From contig DATBFJ010000058.1 in NCBI GenBank assembly GCA_036558545.1, forward strand, positions 1-40,908: a stretch of DNA of 40,908 nt. Direction: 5' to 3'. Of the stretch, positions 23,852-32,384 are shown piece by piece. Each line of letters begins with the position of its first letter. Positions within the stretch are counted from its first letter, which is position 1. Below the pieces are notes generated by a model, which was given only the letters and a program-made list of their open reading frames with translations, was not told where the DNA came from and did not search any database. The translations under genes were made by a program, and so were the position numbers. The DNA comes from JALYGJ01 sp036558545 (GTDB lineage: Bacteria > Chloroflexota > Limnocylindria > Limnocylindrales > CSP1-4).

Positions 23852-23865
23852 CTAACGATTGTTAG
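23852..23865. promoter_or_regulatory. Probable TetR operator CTAACGATTGTTAG
   Basis: A 14-base palindrome, symmetrical at 12 of 14 positions (arms CTAAC and GTTAG). It sits in the 60-base gap between the divergent TetR/paa operon (ATG 23835) and the 921-residue regulator gene (ATG 23896). Its form is like the 'CTAACG-CGTTAG' type sites of TetR proteins that sense acyl-CoA compounds. It could repress both directions. Confidence 0.6.
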
Positions 23866-23895
23866 GCTGGCAATCGGCTACGATCGTCGCTCGCC

Positions 23896-26661
23896 ATGGA
23901 CACAGCTGAGCAATCCAGCCAGGCAGACACGCCCATCTCCGGCACGATCACGTTCGTGTTCAGTGACGTGGAGGGGTCGACGCGGCTCCTGAACTCGCTG
24001 CGCGAGGATTACGGCCAGTTGCTCGACGACTACTACTCGATCGTGGGTGCCGCATTCGAGCGCAACGGTGGAGTCGAGCTCGATCGCGCCGGAGACGGCC
24101 TGTTCCACAGCTTCCCGAGCGCACGGCGCGCGGTCGCGGCCGCCGTGGAGGCACAGCAAACGATGGCCCAGCACGGTTGGCCCGCGAACGCAGTTGTTCG
24201 CGCGCGCATGGGCCTTCACACGGGCGAAGCGATCGGCGCGCGGACCCGCTACTTCGGCATGGACGTCCATCGCGCCGCACGCATCGCGGCGGCCGGTCAT
24301 GGCGGTCAGATCCTGCTATCGCAGACGACACGTGACCTCGTAAGCAGTGACCTGCCACCTTCCGGCACTCTGACGGACCTTGGCCAGCATTGGCTGAAAG
24401 ACCTGGCCGAGCCAGAGCACCTTTACCAGTTGAGCGTAGATGGCCTGCCACGCGCGTTCCCGCCACTCCGCTCGCTCACGACCCTGCCCAACAACCTGCC
24501 TCGCAACCTCAGTACGTTCGTGGGACGAATGGCCGACCTGGCTGAGGTGCGCAAGCTGATCGGCGAGGCACCGCTGGTGACGCTGACCGGACCAGGCGGC
24601 GTGGGCAAGACTCGTCTCGGCCTGCAGCTGGCTGCGGAAATGCTCGACACGTTCACCGACGGTGCCTGGCTCGTCGAGCTCGAGACAATCACCGACGGCA
24701 CCCTCGTGCCGCAGGAGGTGGCCATCGCCCTGGGCGTCGCACGTGAGTCGGACGCGGACGCCAACGACGCGCTGATGGCCCACATCCGCGGTCGCGAGAT
24801 GCTGCTGATCCTCGATACGTGCGAGCACCTGATCGACGCGTGCGCGCGGCTGGCCAACAGCCTCCTGCGCCAGTGCCCGGGCCTGCGAATCCTCGCGACG
24901 AGCCGTGAGGCGTTGGGTGTCGCCGGAGAGCGCCTGTACCCAGTTCGATCCCTGTCATTGCCCGATGCCACCAGGATCAAACCGGACGACCTGGTCACCG
25001 AGTACGAAGCGGTGGGCCTGTTTGCTGAACGCGCAAAGGCGGCAGATCCAGGCTTTGCCGTAACCGCCGACAACGCACCGGCGGTGATTGAAATCTGCCG
25101 ACGACTCGACGGCATTCCCCTGGCGATCGAGCTCGCCGCGGCCCGCGTCCGCGCGTTGACGGTGCAGCAGATCGCCGACCGGCTGGATGACCGGTTCCGA
25201 CTTCTTACCGGCGGCAGTCGAACTGTCATGCCACGCCATCAAACGCTTCGGGCGGCAATCGACTGGAGCTTCGATCTTCTGCCAGACGACGAGCAGATCG
25301 TGCTGTGGCGCCTTTCTGTCTTCGCTGGTCCGTTCACGCTCGAGGCGGCCGAAGCCGTGTGCACGGCAGGTGCGATCGAGTCGTTCGATGTTCTCGACCA
25401 CCTCACCAGGCTGGTCGAAAAGTCGCTCGTCTTCCGCCAGGAGCAGATGTACCGAATTCTCGAGACGGTGCGCGGCTACGCGCGCGAGCACTCGCTCGAA
25501 GCCGGCGAATCGGAGGGCGCGTACGCGCGCCATCGTGATTGGTACCTGAACCTGGTGCGCGAAGCCGCGCCGAGCTTCTTCCGCGGCCCGGAGTCTCTGC
25601 CGTGGCTCGATCGACTGGATGCCGAACACGACAACCTGCGCGCCGCCCTCGCGTGGAGCATCAACGAGCCCGGCGGCGCGCAAACGGCCCTCGAGCTGGT
25701 CGACGGCCTGTGGCGCTTTTGGGAGATCCGGGGCTATCTCGTCGAGGGCCGCCAGTGGCTTGACCGGGTTCTTGCGCTGACCTCGGACCTGTCGCCGCTA
25801 CGCGCTGACGCGCTGACGGGCGCCGGCATCCTGGCTGCTGCCCAAGGCGACCATGCCTCCGCCATGCGCTACCACGAGCAAAGCCTGCGCATCCACGAGG
25901 AGATGGGTAATCCGCTGAGCATCCAGTACGCATTGCACAACCTCGCCAACGCGGCGGTGCATCACGGCGACTATGCGAAGGCGCGCGCCCTGTACGAAAA
26001 GGCCGTCGATATGGCCATCGACACGGACCCGCAGGGACTTCCGATCGGCCTGGTCAGCCTCGCCGACGTTGCCGACAGGCAGGGCGAGTACGACGCCGCG
26101 AAGGGCTACTACGAGCGAGCCCTGGCTGCTGTCGGGCCTGATGGCGATATCTGGGCCACGGCCTTTGCATTGGGCAGCTACGGACAGTCAGCCGCGCGAC
26201 ATGGTGATCAGCAGCTTGCCCAAGAGCGTTACGAGCAGGCACTCGCGATCTATCGCCAGATGGGCGATGAGCGCGGCGAGGCGCGGATCATGACCATGCT
26301 CGCGGAACTGGCTGCGGCACAGCATGAAGACGCGACTGCCCGGAGCCTGCTCTATGACGCGTTGCTGATTCGTTGCCGGCTCGGCGATTCGCAGGGCATC
26401 TGCGCGGCGCTCGAGAAGATGTCGAGCTCGGCCACGCCCGACGATGCGGACAGGGCGGCGCGCATCCTGGCGGCGGCCGGAGCCATGCGCGAACGGACCG
26501 GCGCCCGGCTTTCACTCAAGGATCAAGCACAGGTCGATCAGCAATTGGCCAGCCTGCAGGGGTCGCTTGGCGGCGACAGGTTTCAGCGTGCGTGGCGCGA
26601 CGGTCGCTCGGCGAGTCTCGACGACGCGTTGCACGATGCAGCGGCCCTGGCAGGCCGCTAG
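23896..26661 (+). CDS. Class III cyclase-NB-ARC/AAA ATPase-TPR signalling protein
   Basis: A 921-residue regulator. Residues about 16-180 are an adenylate/guanylate cyclase domain (TFVFSDVEGSTRLL with Asp24; ELDRAGDGLFHSF with Asp67; FGMDVHRAARIAAAG). Residues about 205-480 are a STAND/NB-ARC-like ATPase: LTGPGGVGKTRLGLQLAAE (Walker A), LLILDTCEHLIDACA (Walker B), ILATSREALGVAGERLYPV and GIPLAIELAAARVRAL. Residues about 560-860 contain TPR-like helical repeats (ALHNLANAAVHHGDYAKARA). There is no C-terminal DNA-binding domain, so output is probably cyclic nucleotide synthesis gated by ATP binding and TPR contacts (inference). No ribosome binding site precedes ATG 23896; it may be leaderless. 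It diverges from the paa operon and shares its operator region. Confidence 0.88.
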   Translation: MDTAEQSSQADTPISGTITFVFSDVEGSTRLLNSLREDYGQLLDDYYSIVGAAFERNGGVELDRAGDGLFHSFPSARRAVAAAVEAQQTMAQHGWPANAVVRARMGLHTGEAIGARTRYFGMDVHRAARIAAAGHGGQILLSQTTRDLVSSDLPPSGTLTDLGQHWLKDLAEPEHLYQLSVDGLPRAFPPLRSLTTLPNNLPRNLSTFVGRMADLAEVRKLIGEAPLVTLTGPGGVGKTRLGLQLAAEMLDTFTDGAWLVELETITDGTLVPQEVAIALGVARESDADANDALMAHIRGREMLLILDTCEHLIDACARLANSLLRQCPGLRILATSREALGVAGERLYPVRSLSLPDATRIKPDDLVTEYEAVGLFAERAKAADPGFAVTADNAPAVIEICRRLDGIPLAIELAAARVRALTVQQIADRLDDRFRLLTGGSRTVMPRHQTLRAAIDWSFDLLPDDEQIVLWRLSVFAGPFTLEAAEAVCTAGAIESFDVLDHLTRLVEKSLVFRQEQMYRILETVRGYAREHSLEAGESEGAYARHRDWYLNLVREAAPSFFRGPESLPWLDRLDAEHDNLRAALAWSINEPGGAQTALELVDGLWRFWEIRGYLVEGRQWLDRVLALTSDLSPLRADALTGAGILAAAQGDHASAMRYHEQSLRIHEEMGNPLSIQYALHNLANAAVHHGDYAKARALYEKAVDMAIDTDPQGLPIGLVSLADVADRQGEYDAAKGYYERALAAVGPDGDIWATAFALGSYGQSAARHGDQQLAQERYEQALAIYRQMGDERGEARIMTMLAELAAAQHEDATARSLLYDALLIRCRLGDSQGICAALEKMSSSATPDDADRAARILAAAGAMRERTGARLSLKDQAQVDQQLASLQGSLGGDRFQRAWRDGRSASLDDALHDAAALAGR

Positions 26662-26664
26662 GGC

Positions 26665-26916
26665 TTAAGAGCCTTCCTGCACCGCGACGAGCTCGTCGGC
26701 AACCAGACCATGAGCCTCGGCGTGCACCTGGTTGGCCGCCTCGGGACTCGGCGCCTCCACCAGGCAGTAAACGCGCCCAGTCGCCTCGTCGAACCAATAG
26801 CGGACGTAGCGCACGCCGTACTTTGGCCCAACCTCGACATCACGCTGATGGGCGGCAGCGAGGGCGTCCGCGGTAAGGCCAGGGATGTGGCGATGTGTGT
26901 CCAGATATGTCGGCAT
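26665..26916 (-). CDS. DUF4242 (SCO4226-like) protein
   Basis: An 83-residue protein of the DUF4242 family: MPTYLDTHRHIPGLTADALA, YWFDEATGRVYCLVEAPSPE and the end AHGLVADELVAVQEG. The Streptomyces relative SCO4226 binds nickel and has a ferredoxin-like fold; the role is unknown. ATG 26916 follows GGGAG. Its stop lies 3 bases from that of the convergent cyclase/ATPase gene. Confidence 0.85.
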   Translation of the reverse strand: MPTYLDTHRHIPGLTADALAAAHQRDVEVGPKYGVRYVRYWFDEATGRVYCLVEAPSPEAANQVHAEAHGLVADELVAVQEGS

Positions 26917-27011
26917 CTGCTCTCCCTGCAGTCGCGGCAGCCGGTACGCGGAGGAGGCCGGCTGCCAGATCAGCATAACTGCGCGGCGCTGTCAAACATT
27001 TGTCATCCGGA

Positions 27012-29687
27012 TCAGCCGGTGTTCTGAAGACCTGCCGCAACGCCACTGACGGTCAAATGGACCAGGCGTAGAAGCTCCGGGCGCTGCGCGTCGCCATTTG
27101 GCAACGCGCGGAGACGGCTGAGCAGGAGCACCTGGAGCTCCGATAGTGAATCGACGTACGGATTGCGCAGAGCGATCGAGCGCTGGAGGACGGGCATGTT
27201 GTCCAGCAATTGCGCGCGACCGGTGACCGCCAGGATCTGCTCCACTGACGTCTCGTATTCGGTACGGATGCGCTCCCACAGGCCGCGCGCACCCGGTCCA
27301 GTGGCCAGCGAGGCGTAACGCGCTGCGACGGACATATCTGCCTTGGCCAGGATCATCTCCGCGGTATCGAGCACGGCTCGGAAAAACGACCAGTCCTCGT
27401 ACAGTGCTCGGAGCTCACGAAGCCCAGCGGCGCCACGGCGCTCGCGATACGCCGCGAGCGCCGTGCCGGTTCCGTACCAGCCGGGCAGGTTCGTGCGCGA
27501 CTGGGACCAGGCGAAGACCCACGGAATGGCACGCAGCGACTCGAGCCGCGACGCCGCCGGGTTCGAGCCGCGCGCCGCTGGCCGCGATCCAATCGTCAGC
27601 GCCGACAGCTCACCGATCGGCGTTGCCTGTTGGAAGTAAGCCTCGAATTCGGGCGTCTCCCAAACGAGTCCGCGATAGGCGCTGCGTGCCGCTGCGGCCA
27701 GCTCCTCGATCATCGATCCAGAGTCGCGCGGCATCGAACCCGCCGGCGGCACAGACGCCTCGATGGTCGCGAACGTCAGCTGCTCCAGGTGCCGCAGCGC
27801 GATCTGTGGGTTGACGTATCGGTCAGATACGACTTCGCCCTGCTCGGTCAGCTTGAGCCGGCCGTCGACGGAGCCGGCCGCCTGGGCGATGATCGCCCGG
27901 GTCATTGGACCTCCACCACGGCCGATGGCCCCTCCCCGGCCGTGAAAGAGAGTCAGCTCGATGCCCTCGCGACGGGCGAGCGCGACGAGTTGCTGCTGGG
28001 CCCGATAGAGCATCCAGGCCGACGCGAGCGAGCCCGACTCCTTGGTTGAGTCGGAGTAGCCGAGCATCACCTCCTGGCGCTTGGCGCGACCCTCGAGATG
28101 CGCTCGATACGCTGGATTGGAAAGCATCGCAGCGACGATGCCCGAAGCATCGGACAGCGCATCCGCCGACTCGAACAATGGCACCACATCCAGCTCGGGT
28201 ACGTCGTCGCCGCATGCCCGCCGCGCCAACTCGAGGACGGCCACGACATCCGACGCTTCATGCGTGAAGCTGATGACGTAGCGATGCAGCGCTGCCTCGC
28301 CGTATTGGCGCTGGATGTCAGCGATTGCGCGGAACGTAGCCAGCACCTCGCCTGCCGAGACCTCCGGTGCAACCTGCACGTCTGCTGACTTTGCCGCGAG
28401 AGCGGCGGAGTGCACCGCGGAGTGCTGCCTGACCTCGAGCGATAAACCGTGGAAGCCGAACGTCTCGACCTGCCAGATGAAGTCCTGGACCTCGCCCATC
28501 GCGACGCCTTGAAGGCCTAGGGCGTCCAGTGCCTCTGCAACTCCGGCCAACTCGGAAAGCAATGCGGACGGGTCTGGATAGGCGCCTGCAGTTCCGTCGC
28601 GCGTCCTGCGCAGACGTTCCGCGATATACGCGAAGCGCCTCCGAAACGGCTCGTCGGGAAAACGCCGCTGCTCCTCCGCCGCGACGCCACCAAGATCGGC
28701 AATATCTCGCGACAGCGTGTCTGCCAGCGACCCATCTGGCGCATGGACCGTCACAGTGTTTGAAAGGCGCTGGGCGACATTCTCGTAACCGTGCAGAACG
28801 TGATCTGACTGAATCGCCAGCGTTGCCCGAGTCACTTCCGCAGTGACACGCGGATTGCCGTCGCGGTCGCCGCCGATCCACGACCCAAACCTGAGCAGAG
28901 CTGGAGCGACGTCGCCTCCTGTCGCTCTCGAGACCACGCGGTACACGCGCGGCGCAACAACGAAGAGCGATTCGTCGAACAGCGCCATCGCACTGCGTAC
29001 TTCGTCGAGCGGCCCTGGCGCCGTCACACGGATCGGCACGATGTGCCACAGGATCGATATCTGCTCGCGCAGGCGGCGCCGGATGTCCGAATCTTCTGAG
29101 GGGGTCAGTCTTGGATCGTCGAGCGAATCGAGAAGCCGATAAACACGGCGCAAGGCGACGATCAATGTCCGGCGGCGCGCTTCGGTGGGGTGAGCGGTGA
29201 GCACCGGCGAGATCGACAGGCGTCCGATCAGCGCGTCGATCTCCGTGCGCGACATCTTGCGTCGTCGACGCAGGTCGGCCACTGCGGCGGCAACCGATTC
29301 GTTTACCGCGCCTTTCGCGTTGCGCTCGCGCAGACGCAGCTGCCGCACGCGCTGCTTCTCCTCAGCCAGGTTCGTCAGCTGGAAATACAGGCTGAAAGCG
29401 CGGATGAGGACCTGTGCCTGTTGCAGACTTACCTGTGCAAGGTCGGCAGCCAGCCGTTCTCTTTCGGCGGCTGGTCCGCCGCGTCGAATCGAGATCGTCG
29501 CCTTGCGCACCTTCTCGACGAGGTCGAGAGCGTCTGTGCCTTCCTGTTCGACAATCACCTGGCCGAGGAGCGCACCGAGCAGCTTTACCTCGCGCGCCAG
29601 AGGGTCGCGCGCGCCGAACGTGCCAACGCCGCGCGGTTCGGCACGGACGGCAACGTTGGAAGCGAGACGCGAGTCTGGCGGCGACAT
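27012..29687 (-). CDS. ppc: Phosphoenolpyruvate carboxylase
   Basis: An 891-residue cytoplasmic enzyme that carboxylates phosphoenolpyruvate with bicarbonate to oxaloacetate to refill the TCA cycle. Signatures are VLTAHPTEARRRT (catalytic His), FGSWIGGDRDGNPRVT, VMLGYSDSTKESG and the flexible loop FHGRGGAIGRGGGP. The C-terminus ends QNTG, as is normal for this enzyme, so it is full length. ATG 29687 is preferred; the frame is open to 29789 but that region is not conserved and overlaps the promoter of the next gene. It stands alone on the minus strand. Confidence 0.96.
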   Translation of the reverse strand: MSPPDSRLASNVAVRAEPRGVGTFGARDPLAREVKLLGALLGQVIVEQEGTDALDLVEKVRKATISIRRGGPAAERERLAADLAQVSLQQAQVLIRAFSLYFQLTNLAEEKQRVRQLRLRERNAKGAVNESVAAAVADLRRRRKMSRTEIDALIGRLSISPVLTAHPTEARRRTLIVALRRVYRLLDSLDDPRLTPSEDSDIRRRLREQISILWHIVPIRVTAPGPLDEVRSAMALFDESLFVVAPRVYRVVSRATGGDVAPALLRFGSWIGGDRDGNPRVTAEVTRATLAIQSDHVLHGYENVAQRLSNTVTVHAPDGSLADTLSRDIADLGGVAAEEQRRFPDEPFRRRFAYIAERLRRTRDGTAGAYPDPSALLSELAGVAEALDALGLQGVAMGEVQDFIWQVETFGFHGLSLEVRQHSAVHSAALAAKSADVQVAPEVSAGEVLATFRAIADIQRQYGEAALHRYVISFTHEASDVVAVLELARRACGDDVPELDVVPLFESADALSDASGIVAAMLSNPAYRAHLEGRAKRQEVMLGYSDSTKESGSLASAWMLYRAQQQLVALARREGIELTLFHGRGGAIGRGGGPMTRAIIAQAAGSVDGRLKLTEQGEVVSDRYVNPQIALRHLEQLTFATIEASVPPAGSMPRDSGSMIEELAAAARSAYRGLVWETPEFEAYFQQATPIGELSALTIGSRPAARGSNPAASRLESLRAIPWVFAWSQSRTNLPGWYGTGTALAAYRERRGAAGLRELRALYEDWSFFRAVLDTAEMILAKADMSVAARYASLATGPGARGLWERIRTEYETSVEQILAVTGRAQLLDNMPVLQRSIALRNPYVDSLSELQVLLLSRLRALPNGDAQRPELLRLVHLTVSGVAAGLQNTG

Positions 29688-29711
29688 TCGCGAAGAGCGT
29701 AGCCCTCGAGC

Positions 29712-29717
29712 TGTCGA
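29712..29717 (+). promoter_or_regulatory. Candidate ECF42-type -35 element TGTCGA
   Basis: TGTCGA lies 78 bases upstream of the YCII gene start, followed by CGATTC at 29730 and CGTTGTC at 29735 as possible -10 parts. As I recall, published ECF42 target promoters carry TGTCGA at -35 and upstream of DGPF genes. The spacing to the -10 is uncertain. Confidence 0.4.
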
Positions 29718-29794
29718 AATCGGCGTTAACGATTCGTTGTCTTGCTGACGGCGAGCAGATAGCCGAACATCCGCAAACCTAGGAGGCAAACGTC

Positions 29795-30181
29795 ATGCGC
29801 TACGCACTGTTGATCTACGTCGCGCCGTGGGAATCGACGCCCGAGGAGGACGCGGCCGTAATGAACGCCTACAACGCGTTCGGCGCCGAGGCCGTGGCGG
29901 CCGATGTCATGCGCGGCGGCGAGGCGCTCCACGAGGCCAAGACCGCCACGAGCGTGCGTGTTCGAGAGGGCAAGGTCCTGGTCACGGATGGGCCATTCGC
30001 GGAGACCAAGGAGGAGTTCGGTGGCTTCTACCTGATCGAAGCACCCAACCTCGACGAGGCGATCAAGTGGGCGGCCAAGATCCCGGGCGCGGCACGCGGC
30101 ACAGTCGAGGTGCGGCCGGTCGTCGACTTCGACGCAGCCGTAGAAGCTGGCGAGGCTCCGGCGGGGATTGCCGCTGGCTGA
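29795..30181 (+). CDS. YCII/DGPF-domain protein
   Basis: A 128-residue protein with the YCII-related dimeric alpha/beta-barrel fold. It begins MRYALLIYVAPW and has the hallmark VTDGPFAETKEEFGGFYLIE (DGPF motif), then LDEAIKWAAKIPGAARGTVE. The function of such proteins is unknown; they are regularly encoded next to ECF42 sigma factors and are their targets. AGGAGG precedes the ATG at about 8 bases. The 3' end overlaps the start of the sigma factor gene by 14 bases. Confidence 0.92.
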   Translation: MRYALLIYVAPWESTPEEDAAVMNAYNAFGAEAVAADVMRGGEALHEAKTATSVRVREGKVLVTDGPFAETKEEFGGFYLIEAPNLDEAIKWAAKIPGAARGTVEVRPVVDFDAAVEAGEAPAGIAAG

Positions 30182-31469
30182 TTCTGGCGCACGGCCGCCC
30201 GGCATCGGGCGCGACGGACCGGTCGCGTTCGATGCCATCGACCACATCTTCCGCGAGGAATCTGGCCGCGTAATCGCCGGGTTGATTCGCGCAGTCGGTG
30301 ATTTCGACCTTGCCGAGGAATCCGTCCAGGACGCCTTCGTATCGGCAATCGAGCACTGGCCCGCGGAGGGGATGCCGGCCAATCCGGGCGCATGGATCGC
30401 CACGACCGCGCGACGCAAGGCGATCGATCGATTGCGCCGGGCCAGAAACTACGAGCGCAAGGTGGAGGCGCTTTCCCGGCTCACGGCGGCCGACGCACAC
30501 GACGCGGCTGGAGAGACTCACATGGACGCCGGCTACGCGATTGAAGACGACCGACTCCGACTGATTTTCACCTGTTGCCACCCGGCGCTGGCGCTCGACG
30601 CCCAGGTCGCTTTGACCCTCCGGCTGCTCGGCGGTCTCCGAACGCCCGAAATCGCCCGGGCATTCCTCCTTCCAGAGGCGACCCTGGCGCAGCGACTTGT
30701 TCGGGCCAAGAAAAAGATCCGCGATGCAGGCATTCCATACGTGGTGCCCCCGCGCGAGGACTTGCCCGGACGTCTGGACGCGGTGCTTCACGTCGTCTAC
30801 CTCGTGTTCAACGAAGGTTATTCGGCCACGACCGGGACCCGCATCGTTCGCCGCGAGTTGGCGGGCGAGGCGATCCGGCTGGCGCGCATCCTCGTCTCCC
30901 TGATGCCTGACGAAGCCGAGGCGCTGGGCTTGCTGTCGCTCCTTCTCCTGCAAGACTCGCGGCGCGACGCACGCCAGAGCGCCAGCGGTGAGCTGATCCT
31001 GCTGGCCGATCAGGACCGCTCGCGCTGGGACGCGGCGCGCATAGACGAGGGGCTGAGCTTGCTGGACAGGGCCGCGTCATTCGGCGCGCCGGGCCGCTAC
31101 CAGCTGCAGGCGGCGATCGCCGCGGTCCACGCCCAGGCTCCTGTCGCGGCCGAAACGGAGTGGCCCCGAATCGTGCTGCTCTACGACAGGCTGATGGCCG
31201 TGGAGCCTTCACCTGTGGTGGCACTCAATCGCGCCGTGGCCGTGTCGATGGCCCGCGGGCCGGCCGAGGCGCTCGCCATCGTCGACGATCTCGCGGTCCG
31301 CGGAGACCTGGGGGACTACTACCTTCTGCATTCGACGCGCGGCGAGCTCCTGCGGCGCCTCGGCCGGCGCCACGAAGCGGCCCAGGCCTACGAGCGTGCC
31401 GCGGCCCTGGCGTCCAATGCCGCGGAGCGCGAGTTCCTCGAGCGTCGTCGGGCTCAACTCGGGAACTAG
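30168..31469 (+). CDS. ECF42-type RNA polymerase sigma factor with C-terminal TPR-like extension
   Basis: A 433-residue sigma factor. Residues about 20-175 hold sigma region 2 (GDFDLAEESVQDAFVSAIEH, PANPGAWIATTARRKAIDRL) and region 4 (ALTLRLLGGLRTPEIARAFL, LPEATLAQRLVRAKKKI). The long C-terminal part (about 176-433) has DUF6596/TPR-like helices (FNEGYSATTG, AAIAAVHAQA, VVALNRAVAVSMARGPAEAL, RRLGRRHEAAQAYERAAALA) and lacks a separate anti-sigma factor, as in group ECF42, where this extension controls activity. TTG 30168 is the earliest plausible start; no ATG is in frame near the conserved region. It overlaps the YCII gene, its usual partner. Confidence 0.9.
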   Translation: MPLADSGARPPGIGRDGPVAFDAIDHIFREESGRVIAGLIRAVGDFDLAEESVQDAFVSAIEHWPAEGMPANPGAWIATTARRKAIDRLRRARNYERKVEALSRLTAADAHDAAGETHMDAGYAIEDDRLRLIFTCCHPALALDAQVALTLRLLGGLRTPEIARAFLLPEATLAQRLVRAKKKIRDAGIPYVVPPREDLPGRLDAVLHVVYLVFNEGYSATTGTRIVRRELAGEAIRLARILVSLMPDEAEALGLLSLLLLQDSRRDARQSASGELILLADQDRSRWDAARIDEGLSLLDRAASFGAPGRYQLQAAIAAVHAQAPVAAETEWPRIVLLYDRLMAVEPSPVVALNRAVAVSMARGPAEALAIVDDLAVRGDLGDYYLLHSTRGELLRRLGRRHEAAQAYERAAALASNAAEREFLERRRAQLGN

Positions 31470-31495
31470 AAGGGGCTATCTCGTACGATGGACCC

Positions 31496-31545
31496 GGCGA
31501 TGGGGCTCGCCGCAAGTGCCCAACCCAGGGCTGATGGCTCCTACC
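31496..31545 (+). ncRNA. Fluoride riboswitch (crcB motif)
   Basis: The sequence matches the crcB-motif RNA: GGCGATGGGGCTCGCC at the 5' end (P1/P2 with the conserved GGxGATGG and loop), a central GTGCCC that pairs with GGGC, and GCTGATGGCTCCTACC at the 3' end, including the conserved CTGATGGC and CTACC. It lies 28 bases before crcB, the commonest gene under fluoride control. TACGAT at 31484-31489 is a possible -10 element, placing the transcript start near the riboswitch 5' end. Binding of fluoride should raise expression of crcB and the next gene. Confidence 0.95.
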
Positions 31546-31573
31546 GATCAATGATCGCGATGGAGACCGGGCC

Positions 31574-31948
31574 GTGGCTGCAGCAATCCTTGTCGGCGTC
31601 GGGGGCTTCTTTGGAGCCCTGACGCGTTACTTCCTCGACCGTCGAGTGACCGATTGGACCGGCGGGTCTGTGCCGTGGGGCACCTTTGTGATCAACGTCA
31701 GCGCGTCATTCCTGGTGGGCCTGACTTTCGCCCTGGTCGTCGAGCGAGCGGCACTGCCTCAGCAGCTGCGCGCACCCTTGATGATCGGTTTCCTGGGGGC
31801 CTACTCGACGTTTTCTACATTGATGCTCGAGTCATGGCGCCTGATCGAGGACGGCGCGTGGCTCATCGCCGTCGTGAATATCGGTGGGTCGATATTGGTC
31901 GGGATGATCGCAGTCATCGCAGGCGTGCTGGTCGGGAGGGCCATCTGA
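31574..31948 (+). CDS. crcB: Fluoride channel CrcB/FluC
   Basis: A 124-residue four-helix membrane protein that exports fluoride as a dual-topology dimer. Seen are GGFFGALTRYFLDRR, the conserved polar helix WGTFVINVSASFLVGL with the key Asn, GFLGAYSTFSTLMLES and the last helix. In the Phe-box region the order is STFSTL, so the second Phe of the usual 'TTFSTF' is Leu. GTG 31574 has GGAGA upstream. The fluoride riboswitch precedes it, and its TGA stop overlaps the next gene's ATG by one base. Confidence 0.95.
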   Translation: MAAAILVGVGGFFGALTRYFLDRRVTDWTGGSVPWGTFVINVSASFLVGLTFALVVERAALPQQLRAPLMIGFLGAYSTFSTLMLESWRLIEDGAWLIAVVNIGGSILVGMIAVIAGVLVGRAI

Positions 31949-32292
31949 TGAAGCTCGAGGGCACGGGTTTGCTGGTGCGCATCTATCTGGGCGAGAGCGA
32001 CCAGTGGCACGGTAAGCCTCTGTACCAGGCGATCGTCGAGCTGCTGCGCACTCGCGGTCTTGCCGGCGCAACAGTGCTGCGCGGCATCGAAGGCTTCGGC
32101 GCGAAACAGCATCTGCATTCGACTCGGCTGCTCAGCCTCTCTCAGGACCTGCCCATCCTGGTTGAAGTTGTCGATGAGGAGACCAGGATCAGGGACGTTC
32201 TGCCGGAGCTCGACGAGATGCTCGGGGACGGGTTGATGACCCTCGAGAAGGTCGAGGTCATCGCCTACAGGGCGGGACGCCAGCAACGCTGA
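31948..32292 (+). CDS. DUF190 (UPF0166) protein, PII-like, partner of CrcB
   Basis: A 114-residue protein of the DUF190 family, which has a PII-like fold. It begins MKLEGTGLLVRIYLGESDQW and contains KPLYQAIVELLRTRGLAGAT, VLRGIEGFGAKQHLHS and PILVEVVDEETRI, all typical. DUF190 genes commonly follow crcB; a role in fluoride response or channel control is inferred. The ATG shares a base with the crcB stop (TGATG) and GGGAGG lies upstream, so it is under the same riboswitch. Confidence 0.92.
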   Translation: MKLEGTGLLVRIYLGESDQWHGKPLYQAIVELLRTRGLAGATVLRGIEGFGAKQHLHSTRLLSLSQDLPILVEVVDEETRIRDVLPELDEMLGDGLMTLEKVEVIAYRAGRQQR

Positions 32293-32384
32293 CGGCCATC
32301 GATCGCGCCCGCCAGTCCCTCACGGTCGTTCAGCGCAGTCAAGGTCCTCTGCGCAGGCAAACCCGTTACCATCGGGTATTGACT

